Below, piece by piece: positions 23,772-36,246 of a stretch of DNA of 64,000 bases (its first letter is position 1; each line of letters begins with the position of its first letter). Origin of the DNA: Daucus carota subsp. sativus (Eukaryota; Streptophyta; Magnoliopsida; Apiales; Apiaceae); assembly GCF_001625215.2 (NCBI RefSeq), contig NC_030386.2:37017296-37081295 (forward strand), in the 5' to 3' direction. Position numbers and translations under genes: made by a program. The notes under the pieces were generated by a model, which had not been told where the DNA came from, searched no databases, and was given only the letters and a program-made list of their open reading frames with translations.

Positions 23772-26700
23772 TCATTCTTCCCCAATGGCAGCATCCTCGT
23801 TGAAATCCCGCTGTCCAGCACATGATCCACTAGCATACATCATATTACTGTTATATCTCGGACCTCTCTCTTCTCCAGCACCGTCCTTAGGGGAGTCTCT
23901 TTTAATAGTACGCCTAAATCCATCTTTATGACCATCACGAGCCTCAAAACCATTGTCTGCGTCATACCTGAATCTCCTCACAGCACCACTAGCATCATAA
24001 CGCCTTACCCGATGATTTATCTCATGTCTGTCATCAGGTTTACTTTTCTCAATATCGCTTCCTTCAAGATCAAGTCCCCTTCCTGTGCTAGACACCTGCT
24101 GAAATCTTCCACGACGCACATTAGGCTGGAAAATACCATCCGACTTCCTTCCCGAATAACCAACAGATTCCAACCTTTGGCTCCGTTGTCTGAACAATCT
24201 GACAGGGGACCTTCTGTCTCTGAAATGGTCATCCATATAGTTCCCATCATTCAACCACCTAGGTTTGCTATTAGGGGACACTCGGGTTCTCGGTGGAGAC
24301 ACATACAGTTCATCATTATCAGCCCCATAACTGGTCTTCGGAAAGGCAGGCCTTATTCTTTCCATTCTAGCATCAGACCTAAAATCCGGACTATGACGCC
24401 TTGTATTCATGTTACGTTCTCTCTGTGAATTCCAGGCAACTGGAGAGCGCGTTCGGGATCTTGAGCAAGAGTTTCTGCGGGATCGGAAAAATTGGCCACT
24501 GCCATAATTGGGAGAAAACCCTCGTTCTCTCCTGGAAAAATAGGGTTGCCTACGAGGAGGACGTAAAGAAGCGTCATCTGGCACATCTTCATTGTAGTCA
24601 TCCCTAGGTACTCTCCTAATCCCTTGAACATATCGTCCTGATCTGCCTCTGCTCCGATCTTGGCCAATATCTCGAACTGGTGGTGATCCATGTCGGCCAA
24701 AATAAGAATCCTCCCCCTCAGCTGGTGATCTCCGCCCCATGAAGGTACGGTAAGGGCCATTGTTTGACGAATAGTTTATCGGTCGCCTTCCATCATCACG
24801 TTTAAATCCGCCAATTTTGGTACCAGATGTAGCATTTGAATCTCGGGGTCTAGAGTAGGCATGACTGTCAGGACCACGATAACTATGTGGATATCGAGTT
24901 CTTGTATCTCGGTAGCTACTTGGAGAATCAACCCAGCGTCCATCTGTATCATTTCTACTTCCAAGAGGTTTCATAGAAAATCTTCCCCTCCCCATAGACT
25001 TCTCCGGACCAAAGTTCCTCTCACCTCGAGAATATGAGTAATTAGAGTTGTCAAATCTAGCAAAAGACAATTAACAATTATTAGATTCGTTAAAATATCC
25101 ACAAAACCCCTTAAATTCATATAAACTTTAACAAATAAGTTGTTATCCTGTTTATATAGTACCTGTTCCGATGTACATCCAAAGAAGTTTTCCTTTCCAA
25201 AGCATCATAAGGCGAAGGTCCTTTACTGAAAGATGACAGCTTACCCCTAAAATCCCTTGGACCGAATTCTCCATATAAACCTTTGTCATCAAACCCAGCA
25301 ACCTTTCCATCAGCAACCGCAACCCTATATTCCAAATGTGCATTAAACTGGTCCCCGCCAATTTCGGTCTTCATGCAAGCTGAGTGGTTTCCATTCAAAG
25401 CACCCCCACTAAAACATTGGTCAAAGGACTTAACGGAATCACCAGTTACTCCTGATCTGTTCCTACCAGTACCTCCTTTATCAATTTCATCATTTTTCCC
25501 CAACAAAGTTCCCTTTCTAGAAGTCTGGTAACCATCCTGACCATTATCGGCATTTGCCGACTTGGAATTAACAGTGTTAAAATCATCTCCATCTCCGTAC
25601 TCAGAACCATAGTCCACATATTCAGTTTCCCCCTCCATATCATTTTCTTCCCAAGTATATACACCAGGCTCCCTCAGTTCTCCATCCTCAAATGAAGAAT
25701 CATAACCAGCCTCATATTCTGATACGTGATCCAGGTTAACCTGCTTACCATCCTTACCATAAGAATCATAATAGTCACCAACATTATGATTCTGATCAAT
25801 CTTAATTGGGAAATTATCAGATTTGTCGAAGAGATTCATAGGCCCATGTTGCAGTGCAACATCACTCGCATCATTTTCAGCTGCAGGTGCTTTATCTGCT
25901 TGAAGCTTCACCTCGCCGACTACAACAGAAGTGCTGGAAGCAGATAAGGCCTCGCCTTTGGGAGAAGGATGGAACTGACAAGCTCTATCCAACTCGCCCG
26001 TGAAATTAACATCCGAGGTCTTATAGGTAACTGTGCTTATTACCTGTCTTGGAGAAGTCTTGCTATTGGGAGACCCATGTGTATTCTCAAAAGCATTGCA
26101 ATCTTTAATTTGAGTGTCAACAATCGCATGACCAATATTATTAGGAGGCATTAAATTAGGAGTGGAAATTTCGAGTTTCACGACCTGAGAACATCCTGAT
26201 AATAGTTTCTTGTTTTTATCAACCGAAGTTCCACATGATACTTCTCCCACTTGCTCAATCTCACTGTTAAAGGCATGCATCTTTTCCTCAGAAACATCTA
26301 TCCTTGCAGTATGTTGTGATTTAGTGAATAGATGATTACCCAAAGCTTCTGTTGTAGTAACAGGAATGGAAGTTATTGTAGCATGAACAGCAAAATTCGA
26401 GGCTTCTTGTAATCGTTCACTTGTAGTAACATACTGTTTCTCCGCGCAAGTCCCCTCTAGAGAAGAGCAGGTTTTCGATGCATCCTCTTTGAAGCAAGAC
26501 CTGATAGCTGCAAGTTCAGTGTCATCTGCAAGTTCTTTATTGCTTTCAACATTTGATGGAACTACTTTGCACATTCCCGACTGCTCCAATCTTTCAGTAT
26601 GACCCAGGACATCTTTTTCATTGCTCTGAACTAAGGAATTTTCGACATTAAGCTTTTCAAAATGAATACCACCGGGGGCAATTTCTGAACAATTGATCAG

Positions 26701-27794
26701 ACTATTATCAGGCGTAACATCATCTGGCTCTTCCCAAGCTTCCATTACAGTGTTTAGGTCCCAATGAGCTCGATTTCTGACTACACCTCCATTCTCATTC
26801 TTACTAACTGCAGCAATTTCATTAACAGCGGACTCCCCCATATCATCTTCATTTACCAAGTCTTTGTCAGAAAAGTGGCTTGCTCCTGATGATGCAATGC
26901 TTTCCTTAAGAGGTATGGCGGCATCATGGAAACCAACAGCATCTGCCTTCGCAGATTCTTTCACTGCAAAAGTCTCCAACTTAACATCATTGTCAATGCT
27001 GCTACCACATGCAGCTGCAGCTAGCAGCTCAATACCAGAGAAGTCATCATCATTGTCAATCCCTGCATTGGTTATCTCAGATTTGTTACTCTTTCGAATC
27101 TCAACTTTATCTTCAAACTTGAGTCCTAAAAATTACAAAAACCCATTATTTATAGATGGACCAGAAATATTTAAAACACTGTCTACCTGCAGCAGAAGTT
27201 CTGGTATCTACAAGCTGCTCAGACTCTATGGAGTGTGGAGAGGGTGTCTGCAGCTGAGGTGATAGAGAACCTTCATGATCTAGCGATGGGGTCCTCGGTG
27301 GTGGAGATGGAGGCCTAACCGAAAATCTCCTTTTCTTGATTGGAACATCCACTACTTTCTCAGCAAAGCGTCTGCCCAGAACAGCAACACCAAGCTTCCA
27401 TTCGGAAGAAAAGAAAGTGATAAGAAACATGATGATGAGAATACTAACATCACCAAAAAAGATACATGTATCAACATATATGTTTAAAAAATCTTACTTT
27501 TTCGGATTCAGTCACTGACGAGTCCTGATCCCTTTCGCTGCTCTTGTTACCTGATTTGGCACCAACATTCGATTTTTGATCAACTAACTTCCTCGATCGC
27601 CTAGTTGTAGTCCTACAGCCTTTCTTAACCTTTTTCCAAGTCAGATCAGGATTGATGAAGCTACTAAGTTCCAGATCAACTGTACTAAGCATACTTGCAG
27701 ATTCAGATTCTATGCCATCAACCAATGGTTTACCACCACAAGTGCCACAAGCTGCCTTTTTTAATTGCTTTCCCTTTCTACTTATCTCCAACAT
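23772..27794 (-). CDS. gene B: paralogue of gene A, acidic and RS/RG-rich plant protein, 1250 aa
   Basis: Read leftward, coding exons are 27794-27498, 27394-27187, 27125-25163 and 25056-23772 (297+208+1963+1285 nt, 1251 codons with stop). Intron phases are 0, 1 and 2, all GT-AG. The chosen ATG (27794) is the first in-frame one after the leader acceptor; an upstream start in the leader is not excluded. Features: a basic N-terminal domain with TWKKVKKG and an Arg/Lys cluster; LGVAVLGRRF then PIKKRRF (~117-123) and a proline-rich PSPPPRTPS; DFSGIELLAAAAC; the signature HWDLNTVMEAWEEP from residue ~289; acidic SFEDGELREP; and an Arg/Ser/Gly-rich tail. Like gene A it looks nuclear and largely disordered, with no catalytic domain. 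It has an extra N-terminal region (~100 residues) not seen in gene A. The last intron lies after the residues NR in phase 2 in both genes. Confidence 0.85.
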
Positions 27795-27830
27795 TGATGC
27801 TGAATCCCCAGAACAACTGCAAACTCGAGT

Positions 27831-29535
27831 CTGCACAATATTAATAGGAGTTATTGACATTGTTCTAGACATATTCTTATATTGCATGGCAATACTCAAT
27901 ACTTGAGATTAAGCCAACAAGACACAAACCGCTAAAATAATGAGCTACAGATAGTCTCAGGACAAGTGATTAACATAAGTGTGCACTAAAAGGACCAACT
28001 CAAACCCGACGCTATTATGTGCCAGTGTACAATAATAAATTACAGCTTAAATGGCCACTTAACTTTTCTTAAATTATACCAAAGATGGTAAGACTTGGGT
28101 TGATAATCAGTTCTAAAATGCAATTAGGTTGAAAAGTGTTTATAGTAATGCTGAACAAAAAAAATTCGGTTTCTTGGAACACAATGTTGAAAGGGCAACC
28201 AGGATTTTATTTTGCTGAAACATTGAAATATTATGGGTAATCTGCTTTACTGACTAATAAGATATGGGATCAGCCACTGTCATACAGTTATAGATATGAG
28301 ATTATTTTATAAACATTAGAAAGAAATATAGAAAGTCACCATGTATAGAAGCCCCACATTGGTCGCCCTTCCAGTGATTAGTGCACAAAATAGTAACAGC
28401 CACAACAGTCTTAGATTGGCTGCAATTGAATAAAACTTAATCAGCAAATTTAACATGTGAATACATTAACAGATTCAAGCAACCATTATTTCAATTAACA
28501 TTAACATATATATGTGGAAAAAATAGCCATTCAGCTGTGCCCAAAGTATATTTTTACCTTGGATAACAATTTGATAAATAAGCCTAATAAAACGAGAACA
28601 CATGCTTGTGTGAAACTACTCCACATGACATAAAACAACGACGCACCAAAAAAGCAGCAAACCAAGTAGGCATTACTATATGTGCTGTCATCCTGATTGC
28701 CAAAAGGGACAAATCTTCCATGGAGAGTAATATATCTACAATCACTTTACGTTCTCAACAAGGAAGATGTACCCCGCAATCAGCTAAAAAGAGGAGAATT
28801 CTAATATAATTTCTGTATATTAATCAATTTATTTTTTTCCTCCTCCATAGGAACATAGAACACCAGAATATTATTTAGATAATCTATTTACTAATCCAAC
28901 AATATTTTTCTTGCAAAAAACCCCAAGCATCAATTTATCTGGAAATTCCCTGAATATAAGGATGATTCAGCAGACCACTGAGATTGTCATCATCATCTTC
29001 TCTTGAAGAAAGACCATAAGAATCTATTAAGGTTACTTGTAGATGGCTTTACGGTGAAGCCTCCCAAAAAGATACCTACTCGGATGTAGGGTTTTTTTTC
29101 ATTTTTTTGGCAAAACGTCTATGTAATGAAATACCTATATGAAGTTCACCTTCCAAAGATTTAACAATTTGAAAACCCTAATTCCACTCCATCCAGGTGG
29201 AAACCTTGTCTCCACTCCATCCACATGAAAACCCTAATTCCTCTTCACAATAAAGTCAAAGAAGATTTATGAACTGTAAACAGCAACCATTTATCAACAA
29301 AATTGATTAATTCAATAAAAGAATGCGCATCCATTAAAGGCCAAATTCCAGATCTAAGATTTCCAGACAAAAAACTAGTCGCTGATGAACTCCGAATCTT
29401 ATAAAAGCCGATGCAGTCTAAAGAAAACCACACCGCAGTCGTTGAGTAATGGACTGATCAGATTAAAGCAATCATCTTCGACTTCAATCGAAGAAAAACA
29501 ACCAGTAAAATATAATTTACAGTACTTTTCAATAC
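27831..29535 (-). other. leader intron of gene B
   Basis: On the minus strand the donor is CACAG|gtattg (exon ends at 29536) and the acceptor is ttgtgcag (exon resumes at 27830). The 1.7-kb interval has only short incidental open frames, such as 28606-28809 on the plus strand, and no repeat that I could define. Confidence 0.6.
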
Positions 29536-29830
29536 CTGTGTGTTCCGATTATCGTTCAACGATCTGACACCGTAGATATCAACACAAATTCTTCAATCGA
29601 ACCACAATATCTCCAGATCTATAAACCAGATCGGAGATCTTCAAAATCAATTCAATCTTCTACACCTTTAAAACAAAACCAAAGCCAGAGTCCACTGGAT
29701 CGATTGAAGGTAATACATACGCCTATAGATACATATGTTGTAGATACCCAATGCAGTGGTGGAGATTGATTGCTTTATAATCTTCTTGTTATATCTTCTT
29801 CCTCATCTATCTATCTTTTCTGGAGGCTGA
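29536..29830 (-). other. non-coding first exon / leader of gene B
   Basis: Pyrimidine-rich on the minus strand and ending at a strong donor at 29536. The transcription start is estimated near 29800-29850, and no clear TATA box was fixed. An alternative shorter leader exon could end at the gtatgt near 29720. Confidence 0.45.
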
Positions 29831-31784
29831 GTGTTTTATAAAAAAAACAAAGGGATATATATGAGCTCACAAGAGTTGCCCATCACCACGTATTTATGGT
29901 GGGAGTTCTGACGAAACTACCCTCTTGTTTTCGCGATATTAACAATTGTAAGCCTTGATGCCCTAGGTCAACACTCCTCGAGCCTGTGAGGCCTATGCTG
30001 ACTCCGCCTACCACTCGGAATTCGAAATCAAACCCAACTATAACTGGGTGTCCGAATATATAAAAATAGCATAAATAGGTTGATTATTTATTTTCCTAAT
30101 TATTTCCGTGTGTCTTATCCAATATTTCAATATCTTATAAATAAGTTTTTACTCGAGAGATTGAAAATACTTTTTATTTATAAGTAATGCGCCTCTCAAA
30201 TACTTAATTTTCTCAAAAAAAAATACTATATAAACATCAAGTTTTTATGAAACTAAGCTTTTATTTTTCATAAAAAAGTTTTTACAAAACATGATCTATA
30301 TGATAAATGACACACATAATTATTCAAATGTCAAGTAGAGCCTGTTTGCATAATTGCATGGCTTACAATCCGGGTTTGAAACCATTTTCAACTTTAAATT
30401 TAAAAATATGTGTGTGTAATAAGTCAGAAGTCGACTTAAAATCAAGAATAAGCTGGAAATTGACCTAAAGTCGGAAATTAGCTTGAGGTATTTTTTCAAA
30501 GTGGCTTAATTTTTAAATAAAAATTTGATGAAACTACCCATAAGTGATAAGTTACACGTAAATCCCTTTTATTTTTATTTTTATATTTTTAATAACTTAT
30601 AAGTCAGTAATAAGTCAAAATTATTCAAACAGACACTTTCTAACTCTCGGCTTATCAAGACCTTGTTTGGCTGAGCTTATGAGTAATTTTTATCAAGAAA
30701 AAGTTTAAATCAAACTAACTTCTGGATTTAAGTTAATTTTTCGCTTGTCTGTAACTTTAAACTGACTTCCGACTTATTAAACAAAAAGACATTTTTCGGT
30801 TTAAAGTCGAAAATGATTTTAAACCCGGACAAACAGGCTCTAAGTCGTGTTGAATTATGTATAATTTTAAACTCAATCAAACGGACTCATAATAATGTAT
30901 AAGTTACGAGTCGTCGGTTCATAGAGGGATATGAAGTTGGAACGAGAAATCGGGCTAACGCGATTTGAGTTTTAAATATATCATATATATTTGATTACTT
31001 AAATAGAGACAAAGAATTAAAAATGAAATTTATTCCCATACATCCCTATCATACCCACATTCCTTCTTGGTTATTAAAAACCTAAACCTTTCGTTAAAAA
31101 AAAAAAAAAAAACCTATACTTTGAGGTTGAGATGCAGAGTTTGGAATTATCTTTCTTTTAAACCAAACATGAGATATGGATTTGGAATTAAAAAAAACTC
31201 ATTCTTGATTTCAAATCCATGAACTAATATATATTCAATTCGTAGAATTATAAATTACTTAAGAAAAAGATAGAGAAATGTAAACCAATATATATTCAAT
31301 TCGTAAAATTATAAATAAATTACTGAGAGTAAAAAGTTTGCTGATGCCCTTTCTTTCATTTGCCTTCGCCAGTATAGAGAAGTTAAAAAGCACAGTATCA
31401 AAAATATAAATGTTAAACAGCATTAGTATAGATTTAGCTTTAACAAGTTATACAAGTTGCTATATGTAAAGCATCTGTCAATTAAAAAAAAAAAAAAAAA
31501 AGGTTATATGTAAAGCAAGCCCTCCGAATTCGTCTTCCCAAACATCCAAAAAACTTGACAAGTTGAAATACATAATGGAAACACTAGTACCCAGTCACAC
31601 AGTACCAGCGATAATGCTCCTTTTATACTAGTAAAAGAGGGCGTAACGGATTCACTTCCTTGATCTGTGTGAAGAAGACAGATCACATAGAGAGTATCAT
31701 GTTTGAGCGAACTAGAAAGGAACAACACAAACAACACTTAGTCTACGACTTTTACATATGAAGCACGAAATAAACTTAATTAGC
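29831..31784. other. intergenic region between gene B and PANS1
   Basis: The gene B promoter lies at the left and the PANS1 3'-UTR at the right (from 31784 downward). In between are a MITE (30338-30840) and AT-rich sequence with homopolymer A runs near 31098 and 31484. No coding region is supported. Confidence 0.45.
30338..30840. mobile_element. MITE with GAGCCTGTTTG inverted ends
   Basis: GAGCCTGTTTG at the left and its exact reverse complement at the right, flanked by TA on both sides (30336-30337 and 30841-30842). The interior carries repeated AAGTCGACTTAA- and TAAGTCAGTAATAAGTC-type motifs. Related truncated copies occur at 14584-14900 and 58395-58665. A second CCTTGTTTGG terminus near 30661 suggests one MITE nested in another. 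Superfamily is uncertain: TA duplication points to Tc1/mariner but a 3-bp duplication is also possible. Confidence 0.7.
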
Positions 31785-32829
31785 TCAGGGACTCTCCTTC
31801 AGAATGAATTTTGGACTTGCAAGAAAGGCCTTGTTCCGGTGGTGGATATACGGGCTTCGCCAGTGTGGAGTACCAAAAGCTGTTGAGTTGTATTCACTGG
31901 TAAATGCAGAGTGAGGGAGTTGGTCTTCAATCTCCATCTCCAAAATCTCCTCCATTACTAATTCCTTCAGAGGACTTTCCAGCTGAAAGAAAACAAAATG
32001 ATAATTCATTATAGATGCATGTCCATAATTGCAGTAGTGCCAATAGAACATGCAATAAATTTACATCTACCTTTGAGTTTCTTGACATAGGTAAGCGACG
32101 AACCCTAGGAGATGGTGCTAGCTGAATGCAAGTATCTGGACATACGAATATAAAATATACTGAACTTAATTTAAGTTGTAAGACTAAGGAAAGATTTGAG
32201 TTAAGATAAGTAAAAACCACAATCTTTACCATCACGTAATCCAACAGCCATCAGAAAGTAATCCACATCTACCGCCTTCTGAGATGCGATGCAATTTTGA
32301 TGGTTGTGCAGAAAACCTTCTCCACTTGGAGGCTCTTCTTCTGCAACCACAGTCAAGTTCTTGCTCAAACTCTTCTTCACTGCCTGTGCAGATGGATTAC
32401 CAGAGTTCGTGAGGTCAATTAGCGCTTTTCTCCCACTGACTTGAGGTTTCTCTGGAGCCTTGGTCACACTTTTCTTTCCCAGAACAGATTGTTTGGTCTT
32501 TGACATACAGAAATCTTCAGCTATAGAGATCACATTAGCAGAGTTGTGCTTCTTTGATGGCTGAAGTGCTGCAGGCTTCCTTGAGTTCGATATATCATTG
32601 AGCGCTTTCCTTCCACCAAGTCCTTTCTTTTGGCCCTGGGATGCAATGCTTTTGCCCTTAGCAGGACCTGGAATCAAAATAGGTACATAAGCACAGATTA
32701 TCAGAACAAACTGTTGAGTTTTTTTATAGAAAGCGCAATTCATATACTTTAAAAGGTCAACACCAAAATACCATCTAGTTTGAAACTTATATTCTGATCT
32801 TGAACGATATTACCGGCGTGAGTTGCCAT
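31785..32829 (-). CDS. PANS1: PATRONUS1-like protein (plant securin / cohesin protector), 252 aa
   Basis: Read leftward, coding exons are 32829-32772, 32667-32230, 32135-32071 and 31982-31785 (58+438+65+198 nt, 253 codons with stop); phases 1, 1 and 0 all match. Two APC/C destruction boxes are visible: RKAL in GGRKALNDIS (residues 39-42) and RKAL in SGRKALIDL (99-102). Further family motifs are GEGFLHNHQNC, an acidic ELVMEEILEMEIED helix and the C-terminal TPHWRSP followed by ASPKFILKES. In Arabidopsis, PATRONUS1 protects centromeric cohesin between the two meiotic divisions, interacts with separase as a securin and is degraded through APC/C. The overall order (D-box, FLHxHxxC, acidic segment, TPxWRSP) matches what I remember of that family. 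A leader intron lies upstream (acceptor at 32855). Confidence in the family is good; exact orthology (PANS1 versus PANS2-like) is not resolved. Confidence 0.82.
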
Positions 32830-32854
32830 GCCTTTTGCTCTCCCTTAATATACT

Positions 32855-34130
32855 CTGCATCAAAAAAACAGATAAAGCTGATTAGGTGAATATCTCAACC
32901 TCATTCTACAGGTTCATATTAACGTCGGGTATTGTTGCACTACACTCAAACAGTTGTTGTACTTCATAAATCAAATTAATATAACAAATAAGCAAATAGG
33001 TCCGACTTTAAAATCAGACCAGGTAGAAACCTAGTCATCTGAAGGAAAGAAGAAAGTAATGTATACATCGCAGTATGACATTTGAAAACCAACAAGCTCA
33101 CACATACAACTGACTTCATCCACAGAAAATCTTCGTCACTTTTGCCTCCATGATTACATAAAAGGGACACAAGTGCGGAGAACACTCACTGTGCAACATC
33201 CTTAACCTTGTGCTAGTGTCACATGATCCTATGATGATTTCTTATGCTAACTCATATATTTTCTCTACCTCACTCTTGCTAATTACAATCTATATATTTA
33301 AAATAATTAAAATTCTAAATTAAAACGCTTTGCTCGCTATATGTGCATAACCATCAAACAGGTAACACTGAGACACAAGTGTCTGACTAGCCAAACAAAT
33401 TGTCAAAAGAGCGCTAAGATTCATAAAACTATCCGTTTCCCCAAAAATCACAATCTCACAAACACAAACAATTAAACCATAAGCTAGCCCCATAAAAGAG
33501 TAATATAAATTACAAGATCCATCAAAATCCCGAAAAAATACAGTTTCCAGAATTACCTAACAAAGAAGGTTTCTTAAGCTTTAGCTAGTTTTTCTTTGTT
33601 CATCTTTTTTGTACTGTGCTTGACAAAATGTAACAACAAACCAGTAGTAAATTATAACCGCTCGAAAAATCTTACACATACTACGAACTTATCCAAACAT
33701 TCAATCTAATTTTTCAATACAAAAGTGCAATTTATTCCTCATCAAACAAATCTAATACTTTAACCTAGAAATAACCGACACTTACTTATCGGCGTCACAT
33801 ATCTCTTCAAATCATAACAGTTCAAGAAAATGTAACTCGCTAATCGGTAACGCGACAATAACTCGTGAAACAACTCACAAAGATTCAGATATGAAACTAT
33901 ACAGTGAAAATGTGAAAAATAAGTTTAATCAATCAATTAAAAACCACATAAACTGGAATCAAGAAACACAAAATTCACCGCAGTAATTAAGCAAGAAAAC
34001 AAACTTGCCACAGTAAATATCGATCTTGGCCTTCTTAATTGTTGAATTGAGAGTAGAGATTTACAGCAGTTTCTTCAATCGATTATTGTATATACACACG
34101 AACGCTCTGATTTGATTTGTATTTTTTGAG
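32855..34130 (-). other. leader region of PANS1 with a 5'-UTR intron
   Basis: A good acceptor (gatgcag, coding-side exon resumes at 32854) lies 25 bases upstream of the ATG. The matching donor lies near 34010-34070, with several candidates not resolved. The first exon is pyrimidine-rich around 34060-34130. The intron interval has no gene; the 69-aa frame at 32976-33185 is incidental. Confidence 0.45.
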
Positions 34131-34186
34131 AAGTGAATTAAGTGAATGTCTGTTTGGGAAAGTGCGTGTATAAATCGTTGGAGCAG

Positions 34187-34195
34187 CAACGGTCA
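34187..34195. promoter_or_regulatory. MSA-core-like AACGG element upstream of PANS1
   Basis: CAACGGTCA contains the AACGG core of the mitosis-specific activator element bound by three-repeat MYB factors, which drive G2/M transcription in plants. It sits just upstream of the presumed PANS1 start. The outer positions of the full consensus are only partly met. Confidence 0.45.
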
Positions 34196-35097
34196 TATTT
34201 TGTTAATTACCTCTATACCCTTTCGCATAGTTAATTACGTGGTGAAGCTGCTGGGTTTTTGGGTTGGATGTTGAAGCAGTTGGGCTTTTGGGCTGCCCGT
34301 TAAATCACATTTTGCATCTATTTTTATATTGTTTCATAAAAAAATATAAAATTGAAATATTATTTAATATTTAGTTATTATTATATTAGTTATTTTTAAA
34401 TATATATTAATTACATCATAAATTATACAATCGTTCATAATCAAAGCAATATAGTATTTTAATTTCAATATATCATTGTGTATACTTCGATTAAAAAAAA
34501 TTTAAAGATTAATTAGATTTCAAAAATTGAATCGGTCATCCATATTATAAGAAATTAATCGGTCAAATCGGCAATTTTCAGAATACTGTCTGTGACATGT
34601 AAATTTCAGGAAAAATCAAGAAAACTTAAAATGATATCGGTGTGTTCACATCAATACATGATCTCGGTAACTGAGATTACATAGTGTGCAAGAGCAAAAC
34701 CATGAAAAACACTTGGCTAAAAAATGAGTGAGTTGACATATTAAAAACAAAAAATATAACTAATTTCTTGAAAAAAATCACAATTTAACCATACTCCCTT
34801 CTATCTCATATTATCTTGCAATATGGCAAATATCATCGAAACACCCAACATCGATAAATTTTACTGGGAGGTGGGCTGAGAGTTCAACAAATTTTATATA
34901 CTATCCGGGAGGTGGATGGATCTTAGTTTTAGATACAGTAATTGGTATCATTGTTTAAGATTGGATGACCCAAAAATTCGTATTGGGCTTCACCATACAT
35001 GTATAGCTAATAGCCCAGCGCATTTGCCGACTCATCGTGTACTGTACGAGCAAGTCTGATGGGTTATCTATTTCTAAACTCACATTTTTTGGATAAC
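34196..35097. other. intergenic sequence with an hAT-like remnant
   Basis: From ~34330 to 34588 the sequence is the reverse-oriented, truncated relative of the hAT-like element at 7465-7837: shared TACTTCGATTA, GAATCGGTC and an end ...AGAATACTG that mirrors CAGTATTCT. The remainder shows no gene. Confidence 0.5.
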
Positions 35098-35421
35098 GGT
35101 CCTGTTTGGAAGTTAGAGGTTTGGGGGCAAAATTAGAGATTTGGGATTAGTTAGAGGTTTGACCACTAGAATCCGCCAATACAAGTGTTTGGTAGTTAGC
35201 GGATTAAAATAGAGGTTTGGACCCAAAAAGCTAATTTTGAAAAAGCTAAGCTTTTTGGGTTAGATGTTTTGGTTTGTGTCAGAAAAAGCTAATCAATCAG
35301 CTATTAATCAAACAGTTTTACGAGAAACAACTAATTCAATCCGCTAGTCAAAATATCTATTTTAATCCGCTAGTCAAAACAGCTAACTCAATCCGCTAAC
35401 AGCTAATCCCCAAACAGGGCC
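35098..35421. mobile_element. MITE with GGNCCTGTTTGG inverted ends
   Basis: The left end is GGTCCTGTTTGGAAG and the reversed right end is GGCCCTGTTTGGGGA. The interior repeats AATCCGCTA and AGCTAATC motifs on opposite strands, so the whole 324 bp can fold back. No clean target duplication was identified, so the superfamily is left open. Confidence 0.65.
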
Positions 35422-35462
35422 AATGTATTAAAAAGAGATAGTACAACACTATTTAATCATGC

Positions 35463-35612
35463 TCAAATCTGTTAACCATTACCTATTTTTAAGGTAACCT
35501 CTAGTTATTAGTTATTTAATATTTATGAATAAAAATTAATCTCTCTCCTTTCTTTTATCTTTTCTCTCCTCTGGCCTCTTCTTTCCCTCAAAATTATTAT
35601 TAAAATAATAAT
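35463..35612. repeat. interspersed repeat shared with 15833-15995
   Basis: The stretch containing TATTTAATATTTATGAATAA, a CT-rich run and TCAAAATTATTATTAAAATA also occurs, diverged, inside the Mutator-like element. It shows that the same repeat family inserted at two places in this window. Its class is unknown. Confidence 0.6.
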
Positions 35613-35674
35613 AGGGAACGGATATAAAGTTTACTGTTGGAGTTGACATCAACGATTTATTCCCTAAATCACTG

Positions 35675-36246
35675 AGGGGCCGTTTGGTCAGGGGTAACTG
35701 ACAAAGGGAAAGGGAAACAACCTGTTTCATTCCCTTTGTTGTTGTTTGTTTCATGAAATCTGTCATTCTCTTTCCCTTATTTTGGTTTTAGGTTTACCCC
35801 AAATCCCTCCCGATCCATTCCCCACCCCCCCGCCAGGTATTTCTTTTCCTTTTCCTGATTCTTATTTTATTTTCAATTATAATTTATTTCAAAAATCATT
35901 AACATTAAAAAATAATATGTAAAATATTTTTGAAGATCAAAAATAAATTTTAATTTAGTTTTTACATATTAAAAATAATTTTAATATAATTTATAAGTCA
36001 AGATATTTATAAAATTAATGAAATTTTTAAATAATAAAATATATCAAATTATAAACGTAAATATATTTGACTCTTTTGATATTATTTAATATTTAAAAAT
36101 CAAATATAGAAATAATCATATAATTTTTCATTCCGTTTCCGGATCAAAACCAAACAGGTAATACAATTAAGGATCATTTCTTTCCTTTCTCTTTGTTTTC
36201 CTTTCTGAATCTCATTCCATTTCCTTAAATCGAACCAAACGGCCCC
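35675..36246. mobile_element. MITE interrupted at its right end by the Copia element
   Basis: Left terminus AGGGGCCGTTTGGT (35675-35688) and right terminus ACCAAACGGCCCC. The retrotransposon entered in the last bases of the right terminus, so GCCCC now occurs at 36242-36246 and again, followed by T, at 48114-48119. The interior repeats CTTTCCCTTTG-like motifs in inverse orientation. The flanking TGA and TAA could be a degenerate 3-bp duplication (PIF/Harbinger type), which is only a suggestion. Confidence 0.7.
36242..36246. repeat. 5-bp target-site duplication, left copy (GCCCC)
   Basis: It directly precedes the TG of the left LTR and is repeated exactly at 48114-48118 after the right LTR, proving that both LTRs belong to one insertion. 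Confidence 0.95.

Noticed and set aside
28606..28809. 67-aa plus-strand ORF
   Set aside because: It lies within the leader intron of gene B on the opposite strand, with no supporting signals.
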